This document shows positions 1-8,699 of a stretch of 36,719 bases of DNA, piece by piece. The notes below the pieces were generated by a model, which saw only the letters and a program-made list of their open reading frames with translations, searched no databases and was not told where the DNA came from. Position 1 is the stretch's first letter; every line of letters starts with the position of its first letter. The stretch is from a virus, in the IMG/VR virus record IMGVR_UViG_3300025102_000104, positions 1-36,719 of that record. One strand, written 5' to 3'. Both the position numbers and the translations under genes were made by a program.

Positions 1-210
1 TTTGCACGTTTAGATGAAGAAGACTCTGATGGAGATATTCCTATCATTGGTTTAACTGGCGCAGGATATTGGGACTTTAGAGAATTTGGTGGAATACCTG
101 CAGATAAATCTAGCAACAGTAACCAAAGTGATGTTAATTTTGTAGTACCTGGTGCCGCAGACGATGGTAACATGTACACAGTTATAGCAGAGTTCCAGAA
201 AATTTATTAG
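1..210 (+). CDS. 3' end of a phage gene, probably structural (partial)
   Basis: An open frame enters from the left edge and stops at TAG 208-210, leaving 69 C-terminal residues. The visible part is acidic and rich in Gly, Asp and Ser and ends in MYTVIAEFQKIY. It has no membrane segment or catalytic motif I recognise. The next gene starts 10 bases later behind a good AGGAGG site and encodes a neck-type protein, so by position this is probably a head or neck structural gene; in P22-like gene orders the coat protein lies close to here. That assignment is positional only, and the true start is outside the window. Confidence 0.6.
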   Translation, partial: FARLDEEDSDGDIPIIGLTGAGYWDFREFGGIPADKSSNSNQSDVNFVVPGAADDGNMYTVIAEFQKIY

Positions 211-220
211 GAGGTAACTG

Positions 221-976
221 ATGGCCAATACAACTTCCGGCACAGTTATTTTTGATAAGGGCTTTGCAGTTGATGATATTATTGCAGAAGCATACGAGCG
301 TATCGGATCACAAGTAACGTCTGGATATCAATTAAAGACAGCAAGACGCTCTCTTAACATATTGTTTCAAGAGTGGGGTAATAGAGGTTTGCACTACTGG
401 GAAGTAGCTGAAACTAATATTGACTTAATCGAAGGTCAAGCTGAATACACATTTTATAGATCAAGCGATGATGGCACAAGTTCTAGCACTAATGCAACAT
501 CTAATGTTTATGGTGTGGCGGATATTCTAGAAGCAACTATAAGAACCAATAGAACTGCAACAACACAAGCTGATTCTGCTTTAACGAAAATAGATAGATC
601 AACTTATTCTGCATTAGCAAATAAATTAACTAAAGGAACTCCGGCACAATATTTTGTTCAAAGATTTATAGACAAAACAACTTTAACTGTTTACCCAACA
701 GCAGACTCTACTAATGCATCTAAAGACTTACATTTTTATTATGTAAAAAGAATACAAGATGCAGATTCAACTTATACAGATGCAACAGACGTACCATACA
801 GATTTGTACCGTGTATGGCTTCAGGATTAGCTTTTTATTTAGCACAAAAATTTAATCCACAATTGGTACAACAAATGAAATTATTATACGAGGATGAGTT
901 GGCAAGAGCGTTAGCAGAAGACGGTTCTTCTACGAGCACTCACATAACTCCTAAAAACTATTACCCGAATATTTAA
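221..976 (+). CDS. head-tail adaptor, P22 gp4-like
   Basis: A 251-residue protein preceded by AGGAGG about 5 bases before its ATG. An N-terminal helical part (about residues 10-55, AYERIG and RRSLNILFQEW) is followed by a beta-rich middle containing YWEVAETNIDLIEGQAEYTF. The C-terminal helical part has RFVPCMASGLAFYLAQKF and LLYEDELARAL. This pattern is familiar from podoviral neck proteins that join the portal ring to the tail hub (P22 gp4 class), and the gp10-like hub protein encoded downstream fits a P22-type tail. The residue 80-95 region is Ser/Thr-rich and low in complexity. The fold class is inferred by eye; family membership would need a profile search. Confidence 0.6.
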   Translation: MANTTSGTVIFDKGFAVDDIIAEAYERIGSQVTSGYQLKTARRSLNILFQEWGNRGLHYWEVAETNIDLIEGQAEYTFYRSSDDGTSSSTNATSNVYGVADILEATIRTNRTATTQADSALTKIDRSTYSALANKLTKGTPAQYFVQRFIDKTTLTVYPTADSTNASKDLHFYYVKRIQDADSTYTDATDVPYRFVPCMASGLAFYLAQKFNPQLVQQMKLLYEDELARALAEDGSSTSTHITPKNYYPNI

Positions 977-978
977 TT

Positions 979-1539
979 ATGGCAAAATACGCAAAAGCAA
1001 TATCAGACAGATCAGGAATGGAGTTTCCATATAAAGAAATGGTCACAGAATGGAATGGTTCTTTTGTGCATATATCTGAGTATGAAGAAAAACATCCTCA
1101 ATTAGAATTAAGAGCTAATAGAGGTGCAGAACAACAAGGTTTAAAAAACGCTAGACCTAAAAGAGTAGAAAATGAAGTTATAATACTTCTTGTACCTAAT
1201 CCTTTTGAAACCATAGCTGCAAGTTCTGGAATTATAAATGTAAAAGAACAAAGCCACGGAAGATCGACTGGAGATACTGTAAGATTTAGAGGTGCAAGAT
1301 ATATTACATCTGATCCAGATGGATTTCAAAACCCTTCTAATTTTGATGGTATTACAGGTTCTAATATAGCAAAAGCTGCTGGTTACTCGATAACTGTAGG
1401 CAAAAGAGATTCAAGTGGAAATATTACAAACACAGAAAATTTCTATCACTTTACTGTAGACACAGATACTGCTACAACTGGTGGTATATCAGGAGGAGGA
1501 GAAGGTTGTTCATCAGGACCAGCAACCTTAACAGCATAA
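979..1539 (+). CDS. conserved marine-phage structural-region protein, unknown function
   Basis: A 186-residue protein starting 2 bases after the preceding stop. Its first 50 residues (AISDRSGMEFPYKEMVTEWNG and HPQLE) match a pattern I have seen in structural clusters of marine phages, usually without an assigned role. The middle (about residues 70-120) looks beta-rich and the C-terminus is Gly/Ser-rich (GGISGGGEGCSSG). There is no signal peptide and no membrane helix. It sits between two adaptor-like genes, which suggests a neck or tail-attachment component; that is inferred from position only. Confidence 0.6.
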   Translation: MAKYAKAISDRSGMEFPYKEMVTEWNGSFVHISEYEEKHPQLELRANRGAEQQGLKNARPKRVENEVIILLVPNPFETIAASSGIINVKEQSHGRSTGDTVRFRGARYITSDPDGFQNPSNFDGITGSNIAKAAGYSITVGKRDSSGNITNTENFYHFTVDTDTATTGGISGGGEGCSSGPATLTA

Positions 1540-1540
1540 T

Positions 1541-2245
1541 ATGGCAGGACTAAGCGCATCAGGATTAAAAACACAAATAAAAAGCTACACAGAAGTTAGC
1601 TCTACGGTGCTATCAGATTCTGTTTTAGAGAATATTATTTTAAATGCTCAATATAGAATATTTAGAGATGTGCCAATTGATGCTGATAGAAAAACATCTA
1701 CAGGTAATTTTACATCTGGAACAGGCACTGTAACTGTGCCAGCAGGAGCTGTATTTATTAGAGCAGTTCAAGTTTATACTGCAACGGGATCTACTTATAC
1801 AGGTGCTAATACATATTTAGAAAAAAGAGATTTAACCTTTTTAGAGGAATATATTTCAGCAACTACAACCACTGGAACACCAAAATATTATGCAATGCTA
1901 GATACAGGGGCAACTGGAGAAAGTTCATCAAACTCTGGATCTATAATTGTGTCACCAACACCAAGTGCAACTTTTGCATATAAAATACATTACAACGCAG
2001 CACCAGCTTTATTAGAAAACAACGACACTAATTATATTAGTATGAATTTTCCAAATGGTCTGCTATATTGTTGTCTAGCAGAAACCTATGCTTTTTTAAA
2101 GGGACCTGCAGACATGTTACAGTTATACGAACAAAAATATAGACAAGAAGTTGAAAAATTTGGAGGAGAACAAATAGGTAGAAGACGAAGAGATGACTAC
2201 ACAGATGGAACAGTCAGAATACCTGTTAACTCACCAACACCGTAA
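1541..2245 (+). CDS. second head-tail adaptor/neck-like protein
   Basis: A 234-residue protein beginning 1 base after the previous stop. An N-terminal helical part (LKTQIKSY, VLENIILNAQYRIFRDVP) precedes a Thr/Ser-rich beta region at about residues 50-150. The C-terminal part has LLYCCLAETYAFLKGPADML, then a YEQKY helix, and ends in an Arg-rich GRRRRDDYTDG segment. The plan (helical start, beta core, helical end with a leucine-rich A-E-A-Y-x-F-L-K signature) resembles the gene at 221-976, so both may descend from one adaptor family and form successive rings of the neck. A role as a tail-tube or fibre-attachment ring is also possible. Confidence 0.5.
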   Translation: MAGLSASGLKTQIKSYTEVSSTVLSDSVLENIILNAQYRIFRDVPIDADRKTSTGNFTSGTGTVTVPAGAVFIRAVQVYTATGSTYTGANTYLEKRDLTFLEEYISATTTTGTPKYYAMLDTGATGESSSNSGSIIVSPTPSATFAYKIHYNAAPALLENNDTNYISMNFPNGLLYCCLAETYAFLKGPADMLQLYEQKYRQEVEKFGGEQIGRRRRDDYTDGTVRIPVNSPTP

Positions 2246-2255
2246 GGATTAAAAT

Positions 2256-5200
2256 ATGGCATCATCATTTTCAGATTTGGGTTTAGAACTAATGGCAACT
2301 GGCGAAAACGCCGGTACATGGGGAACAAAAACTAACACCAACTTACAAATTATAGAAAAATCTATTGCTGGTTATGTAGAACAAGCAGTAACTAGTGGTG
2401 GTACAACAGCGTTAAGTATTACAGATGGAGATACAACAGAATCAACATCAGTTGCAAGACACGCTGTAATTAAACTTACAGGGACAATAACAGGAAACTC
2501 AATTGTAACTGTTCCTGACTCAATAGAAAAAGTTTACATTGTAACTAACGGCACATCAGGTGCATACACTGTTCAATTTAAAACAGCATCAGGAACTGGT
2601 ATTACTTTTGGAGTATCAGAAAAAACTACAAGATTAGTTTATTCAGATGGAACTAATATTGTTGATGCAGGATTTGGTGGCGCATCTGATATGGAAGGAA
2701 GAGAGTTAGTTTTAGATGCTGATGGTGATACAACTATTACAGCAGATACTGATGATCAAATAGATATTAAAATTGCTGGAGCAGATGATTTTCAATTTAC
2801 AGCAAACACTTTTACTGCACAATCTGGCAGCACAATTGCTGCACAAGCATTAACTGCTACTACAATAACAGCTAGTGGTATTGTAAAAACAGACGATACA
2901 ACTGAAGCAACTTCTACAACAGATGGCTCCTTACAAACAGATGGTGGATTATCTGTAGCTAAAGATGCTGTTTTTGGTGATGATGTTAAATTATTAAGTG
3001 ATAGTGCTGTATTAAATTTTGGTGCAGATTCAGATGTATCACTTACTCATGTTGCAGATACAGCTTTATTATTAAATGCTGCAATGAGATTACAATTCAG
3101 AGATTCTGGATTATATATAGGTTCTAATGCAGACGGGGATTTAGACATTGTATCAGATGGTACTGCAGTTGATTCAATTAATTTAGAATCAGCAGGTGGT
3201 ATTACATTAGATGCAGGTACAGCAGGTAGTGGTATTATTTATGAAGATGATGGCACTGAGATGGCTCGTATTCATAATTCATCTAGTGATGTAATTTTAG
3301 AAACTAAAGTTTCAGATAAAGACTTTGTTATTAAAGGTAACGATGGCGGTTCAACAGTTACTGCTGCAACTTTTGATATGTCTGATGCTGGTACTTTAGC
3401 ATTAAATCATGATTTAAGAGTAGCTGATGGAGGACAAATAGGTTCTGCTTCAGATGCTGATGCAATTTCTATTTCTTCAGGTGGTGTAGTAACATTTTCA
3501 CAAGCACCAGTATTTCCTGATGGTTCTATAAACATTGCTGATATTGATCTTGATGGTGGAACAGATGTAGGTGGTGCTATTGCTGATGCTGATTTATTTT
3601 TAATAGATGACGGTGCCGGTGGCACAATGCGAAAAGCAACTGCTTCAAGAATTAAAACATACATGGGTGCTGCTACAGGTGAGTTCTCAGTGGCAAACCT
3701 TGATATTGATGGTGCAACAGATATTGGTGCAGCAATTGTAGACGCTGACTTATTTATTATTGATGACGGTGCTGGTGGAACAAATAGAAAAGTTACAGCA
3801 TCTAGACTAAAAACTTATGCACAAACAGGTGTATCTTCAGCAGCAGATGACATTACTGCAGGTGATGCAGCTGTTAGTCTTACAACAACATCAGGTAACA
3901 TTACAATTGATGCACAAGCTGGTGATTCAGATATTATATTTAAAGGGACAGATAGTTCTTCAGATATTACTGCTGCAACTTTTGATATGTCTGATGGTGG
4001 TGCACTTATACTTGAAGGTGGTGTTATTGACGTTAAAAATAGAGGATCACAATCTGTTGTAAGATTTTACTGTGAATCTTCTAATGCACACTATGCACAA
4101 ATTCAAGCTCCTGCGCACTCAGATTTTTCTGGTAACGTAACTTTAACTTTACCTGCCTCAACTGACACAATTGCAGGTATTGCAGCTACACAAACATTAA
4201 CAAACAAAACTTTAACTACACCTGTAATTGCAGAGATAGATTCAGGATCAACAATTACACTTGATGCAACAACAGATATTACATTAGACGCTGACGGTGG
4301 TGATATATTCTTCAAAGACGGTGGAACAACTATTGCTACATTTACAAATAGTTCTACTGATTTTATAGTTGAGTCTGCAACATCAGACAAAGATATAATA
4401 TTTAAAGTTAATGATGGTGGTTCTTCTACAGAAGTTGCTAGATTTGATGGAGACGTTTCGGCGTTTAAAATGGCTTCTGGCAAACAATTACAATTAGGTG
4501 CTGCTGAGGAACATATTTCAGGCGATGGAACAGACATAACTTTTGCTGTTGGTTCAGGCGGAGATATAAATATTGGATCTGGCATTGGATTAACTTTTGG
4601 TGATGATGGTGAAAAAATTGAAGGCGATGGAACTGATTTAACCATATCTTCTAGTGCTAAATTAAATTTAACAGCAACATCAGATGTTCACATACCTAAT
4701 AACGTTGGAATAGTTTTTGGTGGAGACTCAGAAAAAATTGAAGGTGACGGAACAGATTTAACTATATCAGCTAATAATTTAACAATTGATGCAGCTGCTG
4801 ATATTATATTAGACGCAGCAGGTAACGATTTTAACTTTAAAGCTGGTGGCACAGAAGTTTTAAGAATAACTAACTCATCAAGTGATGTAATTATAAGACC
4901 AGTTGTTGATGCTAAAGATATTATTTTTCAACAAAGAGATGGCACAGAAGTTGCAAGAATTGAAGACAATGGAACGTTTAATATTGTAACAGATAAGTTA
5001 GCTATTAATGGAACAGCAGTTACATCTACAGCAGCAGAATTAAATATATTAGATGGTGTTAACTCAACAACTGCAGAATTAAATATTATAGATGGCGGCA
5101 CATCAGCAACAAGTACAACAGTTGCAGATGCAGATAGAGTTGTATTAAATGATAATGGTACAATGGTTCAAGTGGCTATGACTGATATTAAAACATATAT

Positions 5201-5504
5201 TGGTGGTGGAACTTCTTGGCAATCTGTTAAAACTTCTAATTACACTGCATCAGCAGGACAAGGTGTATTTGCAAACACAACGTCAGCATCATTTACAGTT
5301 ACATTACCAGCATCACCTAGTTTAGGAGATGAGGTTTCAATTAAAGATTATGCAGGTACATTTGATACAAATGCACTTACAGTAGGAAGAAATTCACAAC
5401 CCATAGAAGGCGTAGCTGCAGACTTAACTGTCAGTGTAGAAAGAGCTGGTTTTACATTAGTGTATTCTGATTCTACACAAGGTTGGCTATTGAAAGATAA
5501 ATAA
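2256..5504 (+). CDS. large repetitive tail fibre protein
   Basis: A 1082-residue protein, probably a host-contacting fibre. The N-terminus (ELMATGENAGTWGTKTNTNL, then a helix) is a virion-attachment module common on marine phage fibres. The long middle is built from degenerate short beta repeats: variants of ITLDA-DGGDI-FK, IEGDGTDLTISS, TAATFDMSDAG and SDKDIIFK-NDGG-T recur many times, as expected for a trimeric beta-helical shaft. About residues 425-520 hold a near-duplicated unit with DLFLIDDGAGGT. The last 95 residues (GVFANTTSASFTVTLPASP to the end) form a distinct C-terminal beta domain often found at fibre tips. Its stop overlaps the next ATG by one base, so it is coupled to the propeller genes. 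Confidence 0.8.
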   Translation: MASSFSDLGLELMATGENAGTWGTKTNTNLQIIEKSIAGYVEQAVTSGGTTALSITDGDTTESTSVARHAVIKLTGTITGNSIVTVPDSIEKVYIVTNGTSGAYTVQFKTASGTGITFGVSEKTTRLVYSDGTNIVDAGFGGASDMEGRELVLDADGDTTITADTDDQIDIKIAGADDFQFTANTFTAQSGSTIAAQALTATTITASGIVKTDDTTEATSTTDGSLQTDGGLSVAKDAVFGDDVKLLSDSAVLNFGADSDVSLTHVADTALLLNAAMRLQFRDSGLYIGSNADGDLDIVSDGTAVDSINLESAGGITLDAGTAGSGIIYEDDGTEMARIHNSSSDVILETKVSDKDFVIKGNDGGSTVTAATFDMSDAGTLALNHDLRVADGGQIGSASDADAISISSGGVVTFSQAPVFPDGSINIADIDLDGGTDVGGAIADADLFLIDDGAGGTMRKATASRIKTYMGAATGEFSVANLDIDGATDIGAAIVDADLFIIDDGAGGTNRKVTASRLKTYAQTGVSSAADDITAGDAAVSLTTTSGNITIDAQAGDSDIIFKGTDSSSDITAATFDMSDGGALILEGGVIDVKNRGSQSVVRFYCESSNAHYAQIQAPAHSDFSGNVTLTLPASTDTIAGIAATQTLTNKTLTTPVIAEIDSGSTITLDATTDITLDADGGDIFFKDGGTTIATFTNSSTDFIVESATSDKDIIFKVNDGGSSTEVARFDGDVSAFKMASGKQLQLGAAEEHISGDGTDITFAVGSGGDINIGSGIGLTFGDDGEKIEGDGTDLTISSSAKLNLTATSDVHIPNNVGIVFGGDSEKIEGDGTDLTISANNLTIDAAADIILDAAGNDFNFKAGGTEVLRITNSSSDVIIRPVVDAKDIIFQQRDGTEVARIEDNGTFNIVTDKLAINGTAVTSTAAELNILDGVNSTTAELNIIDGGTSATSTTVADADRVVLNDNGTMVQVAMTDIKTYIGGGTSWQSVKTSNYTASAGQGVFANTTSASFTVTLPASPSLGDEVSIKDYAGTFDTNALTVGRNSQPIEGVAADLTVSVERAGFTLVYSDSTQGWLLKDK
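3534..3821 (+). repeat. near-duplicate coding unit inside the tail fibre gene
   Basis: Two adjacent copies (about 3534-3665 and 3696-3821) each encode a roughly 43-residue unit with the pattern DIDLDGGTDVGGAIADADLF, then IDDGAGGT, then ATASRIKTY. The copies differ at many third positions and at several residues, so the duplication is old rather than recent. A second near-duplicate, encoding EKIEGDGTDLTIS, occurs around 4608-4650 and 4728-4770. Confidence 0.7.
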
Positions 5505-6532
5505 TGGCTAAGTATAAAGATATTGGTGGTACAACCGTTGGGTTTAGAAGCGGTTCAGAAGAATATACATATCCATCTGGATTTGAAGGTTCAATTTATT
5601 ATAATTCTAGTAATGGTCAATTTGAATTTGTAGGTTTAGGCTCTGGCACTTGGGCTACTGGTGGTAATATGAATACAGGAAGATTTAATACTGCTAGTGG
5701 TTTTGGAACACAAACTGCGGGTGCAGTTACTGGAGGACAAACTCCAGCAGATGATTATACAGACAATGTAGAAGAGTATAATGGAACGTCTTGGACTGAA
5801 GTTACTAATACTTCAAGAGATAAATTTGCATCATCTAATTCTTCAGGAACACAAACTGCTGGATTATTATGTGGTGGTTATGTGGAGCCAGCAAGTGGTG
5901 CTGTAAATTCAACAGAAGAATACGATGGTACTAATTGGACAAGTGGTGGAAACTATCCTTTATCTATACAAGTTGGAGCATTAATTGGAACACAGACAGC
6001 GGCACTTTTTGCAAGTGGTGTTGAGCCATCACCTTCAGTAACAGCAGTATGTAATACCTATAATGGATCATCGTGGACTGAAATAGCTGAAATTAATACT
6101 GGAAGAAAACAAGGAACAATAGGTAGTGGAACTACAACTGATGCTATAATTGCAGGCGGTAGAGATAATTCTAATAATGCTTTAAGTGGTGCAGAAACTT
6201 GGAACGGAAGTTCATGGACTGAAGTAGGAGATTTAAATACTGCTAGATTTTTAGCTTCTGGCTCACAAAATGGAGTTTCAACAGCTACTATAGCTGCAGG
6301 AGGATTTGTTTCTCCTAATAATTCTATGACAAATACTGAATTTTGGAATGGAACATCATGGGCAGAAACAAATGATTTATCACAAAAAAGAGCTTACTCT
6401 CAAGGTGCTGGAACAGGAACTCTAGCATTAGCTATGGGAGGTAATACTGGACCAGGAGGTAATCCTGCAATTTTAACAGCAACAGAAGAGTGGACATTTT
6501 CTCACCCTATTAAGACAGTGACAACAAGTTAA
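5504..6532 (+). CDS. kelch-like beta-propeller tail protein, one six-bladed propeller
   Basis: A 342-residue protein. Residues 1-45 form a small N-terminal module (GGTTVGFRSGSEEYTY, SIYYNSSNGQFEFVGLG) that probably anchors it. The rest holds six units of about 45 residues, each with N-T-x-R, T-Q-T-A, a Gly-Gly turn and a closing N/D-G-(S/T)-S-W-T-E strand; WNGSSWTEVGDLNTAR is the clearest copy. This is the layout of kelch/galactose-oxidase-like propellers. By position and fold it is probably a receptor- or glycan-binding tail component, a paralogue of the two following propeller genes. It could also be a decoration protein. Confidence 0.75.
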   Translation: MAKYKDIGGTTVGFRSGSEEYTYPSGFEGSIYYNSSNGQFEFVGLGSGTWATGGNMNTGRFNTASGFGTQTAGAVTGGQTPADDYTDNVEEYNGTSWTEVTNTSRDKFASSNSSGTQTAGLLCGGYVEPASGAVNSTEEYDGTNWTSGGNYPLSIQVGALIGTQTAALFASGVEPSPSVTAVCNTYNGSSWTEIAEINTGRKQGTIGSGTTTDAIIAGGRDNSNNALSGAETWNGSSWTEVGDLNTARFLASGSQNGVSTATIAAGGFVSPNNSMTNTEFWNGTSWAETNDLSQKRAYSQGAGTGTLALAMGGNTGPGGNPAILTATEEWTFSHPIKTVTTS

Positions 6533-6567
6533 AAATAAATTATAACAAAAGAAAAGGAGGATAAACT

Positions 6568-6867
6568 ATGGCATACAAATACAGTGTAAAAGAAAACTGG
6601 GGCAAAAATGCAAACGGTGATTCATTTATTCGTCATGAAGATAGAAAAATGTTTTATATTGAAGGTTTCCCTGGCAATGTCTGGGTAACTGATGACAATG
6701 TATACGCTGACAGATGGATAGCTAGACACAGTGCAACGGCTAAAACTAAGTCGCAAGCACAAGCTATTGTTGATAGTGAAATTGATGATGCTCAAGCTGT
6801 TTATGATGCTTTGTCAGAAGAAGATAAAGCATTACAATCTAGACCAACAGATATAACATTACCGTAG
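6568..6867 (+). CDS. small conserved-looking protein between propeller genes
   Basis: A 99-residue soluble protein behind an excellent AAGGAGG site. The N-terminal half has aromatic strands (YSVKENWG, FYIEGFPGNVWVTDDNVYAD) and the C-terminal half an acidic helix (QAIVDSEIDDAQAVYDALSEEDKAL). I do not recognise the family. Lying between kelch-like tail genes it could be a fibre-assembly chaperone or small tail component; in tailed phages, small genes next to adhesins are often assembly factors. The strong ribosome site suggests it is made in quantity. Confidence 0.6.
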   Translation: MAYKYSVKENWGKNANGDSFIRHEDRKMFYIEGFPGNVWVTDDNVYADRWIARHSATAKTKSQAQAIVDSEIDDAQAVYDALSEEDKALQSRPTDITLP

Positions 6868-6877
6868 TAGAATCCTC

Positions 6878-8698
6878 ATGGCAGAATACAAAGCTATACA
6901 TGGAACTCTGGTTGAGCATAAGACATCTGATCCGTTAGCGGCAGGTATCGATAATGCTACGTGGGCTTCTGGTGGTGCTTTAAACACAGCTAGATCAGAA
7001 TTAGCAGGAGCAGGAGTTCAAACTGCAGCCATAGCTTTTGGTGGACTAGTTTTTCCCCCAAGAGTTGCAAACAATGAATTATATGATGGTAGTAGTTGGA
7101 CTGAAGTTGGAGATTTAAACACAGCAAGATCAACTCACACGGGAATAGGTTTATCAACTGCTGCGTTAGCAGTAGGAGGTCAGACACCAACAGCAGTAGT
7201 GGCTATCACTGAAAGTTGGGACGGTTCGTCATGGACTGAAGTTGGAGATTTAAATTCTGGTAGACAAAATATGACAGGTTCAGGAACAACACCAGCAGCA
7301 TTAATCTTTGGTGGTAACGATGGATCAAATAGAGGTTATACAGAAACTTGGGATGGTAGTAGCTGGACTGAAGCAGGTGATTTAAACACAGCGAGATCAG
7401 ATCTAGCAGGTGCTACAAATGGAACTACAACTGCTACACTAGCTTTTGGTGGTGGCACTAATCCAAAAGCACAAAATGAAAGTTGGAATGGTTCTGCATG
7501 GACAGAGTTAGGAGATTTAAATACAGGTAGACAAAATTTAGGCGGAGGAGGTGTTCAAACAGCTGCTTTAGCATTTGCTGGAGAAACTGTTGCTATTACT
7601 GAAAGTTGGGATGGCTCTTCATGGACTGAAGTAGCAGATCTTTCAACAGCAAGATATGATTTAAATACTGGCGGAGGTGGAGCTAGTAGTTCTTTAGCAT
7701 TAGCATTTGGAGGTAATGCACCAGGTGGTAAACAAACGGCAACAGAAGAATTTACAGCAGCACAAATAACAGATTCAATAAAAAGAGATGGACAAGCTTT
7801 CTATCGTAGTGATACAGGCGACTTTAAAGTTTCATTAACACAATTTGGTACAGGTGCTTGGTCCTCTGGTGGTAATTTAAATACTCCAAGAAATGATTTA
7901 GATGGAGCAGGCAGTGCAACTGCAGGATTAGCTTTTGGAGGAAATCCAGGTAATTCAAATTCTACAGAAGAGTATGATGGAAGTGCATGGACATCCGGTG
8001 GAGCTTTAAATACAGGAAGAAGAGCTTTAACAGGTTTTGGATTACAAACAGCAGCTATAGCTACAGGAGGTTCAGAAGGTCCTTATAACGATGACACAGA
8101 ACAATATAATGGATCTAGTTGGACTGAAATAGCTGAAATTAATACAGCAGGTGGTGGTTCACCAGGTTCTGCTGGCACAACAACTGCAGGTTTAGTTTTT
8201 GGTAGAAGAAAATTACCAGGTGCTACTAAAGGTGGAGAAACAGAAACTTGGGATGGTAGTAGTTGGACTGAAGTAGGGGATTTAAATACTGCTAGATGGG
8301 CGATAGGTGGATTAGGAACTCAAACAGCTGCTTTAGCAGTTGCTGGAGCACCCCCTCATTATGCTAATGTAGAACAATGGGATGGTAGTAGCTGGACTGA
8401 AGTAGGAGATATTAACTCAGCAAGAAGTGCTGGAGGTGCATCTGGAATTACAACGAGTGCTTTATATTTTGTTGGAGAAGATTCAACTGGATCTAGAAAT
8501 TTAACAGAGGAGTGGAACGGAAGTGCTTGGACTGAAGTAGCTGATGCATCAGCTGGTGCTGGTAAAGTTGCAGACTCTGATAATAGTTCTCTAAGTGCTT
8601 TTTTTGCTGGTGGAGATGGTCCTCCAGGTTCTTTTGTTGCAACAACAGAAGAATGGCTTGTACCTGAATCAGTAAGTAATTTAACAATAACGGATTAA
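6878..8698 (+). CDS. kelch-like tail protein, two six-bladed propellers
   Basis: A 606-residue paralogue of the 342-residue propeller. Two sets of six blades can be counted (about residues 28-292 and 325-595), each blade ending in a W-(D/N)-G-S-(S/A)-W-T-E signature. They are separated by a linker (DSIKRDGQAFYRSDTGDFK) resembling the N-terminal module of the 342-residue protein, so the gene looks like a fusion of two linker-plus-propeller units. The conserved blade core alternates with variable loops between the Gly-Gly turn and the closing strand, where ligand-binding differences would be expected. No catalytic copper-site residues are evident, so binding is more likely than oxidase activity. 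Confidence 0.75.
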   Translation: MAEYKAIHGTLVEHKTSDPLAAGIDNATWASGGALNTARSELAGAGVQTAAIAFGGLVFPPRVANNELYDGSSWTEVGDLNTARSTHTGIGLSTAALAVGGQTPTAVVAITESWDGSSWTEVGDLNSGRQNMTGSGTTPAALIFGGNDGSNRGYTETWDGSSWTEAGDLNTARSDLAGATNGTTTATLAFGGGTNPKAQNESWNGSAWTELGDLNTGRQNLGGGGVQTAALAFAGETVAITESWDGSSWTEVADLSTARYDLNTGGGGASSSLALAFGGNAPGGKQTATEEFTAAQITDSIKRDGQAFYRSDTGDFKVSLTQFGTGAWSSGGNLNTPRNDLDGAGSATAGLAFGGNPGNSNSTEEYDGSAWTSGGALNTGRRALTGFGLQTAAIATGGSEGPYNDDTEQYNGSSWTEIAEINTAGGGSPGSAGTTTAGLVFGRRKLPGATKGGETETWDGSSWTEVGDLNTARWAIGGLGTQTAALAVAGAPPHYANVEQWDGSSWTEVGDINSARSAGGASGITTSALYFVGEDSTGSRNLTEEWNGSAWTEVADASAGAGKVADSDNSSLSAFFAGGDGPPGSFVATTEEWLVPESVSNLTITD

Positions 8699-8699
8699 T

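Noticed and set aside
4103-4645. Minus-strand open frame of 180 residues in the fibre gene
   Set aside because: It is a shadow of the repetitive plus-strand fibre sequence, with no start signal or conserved pattern.
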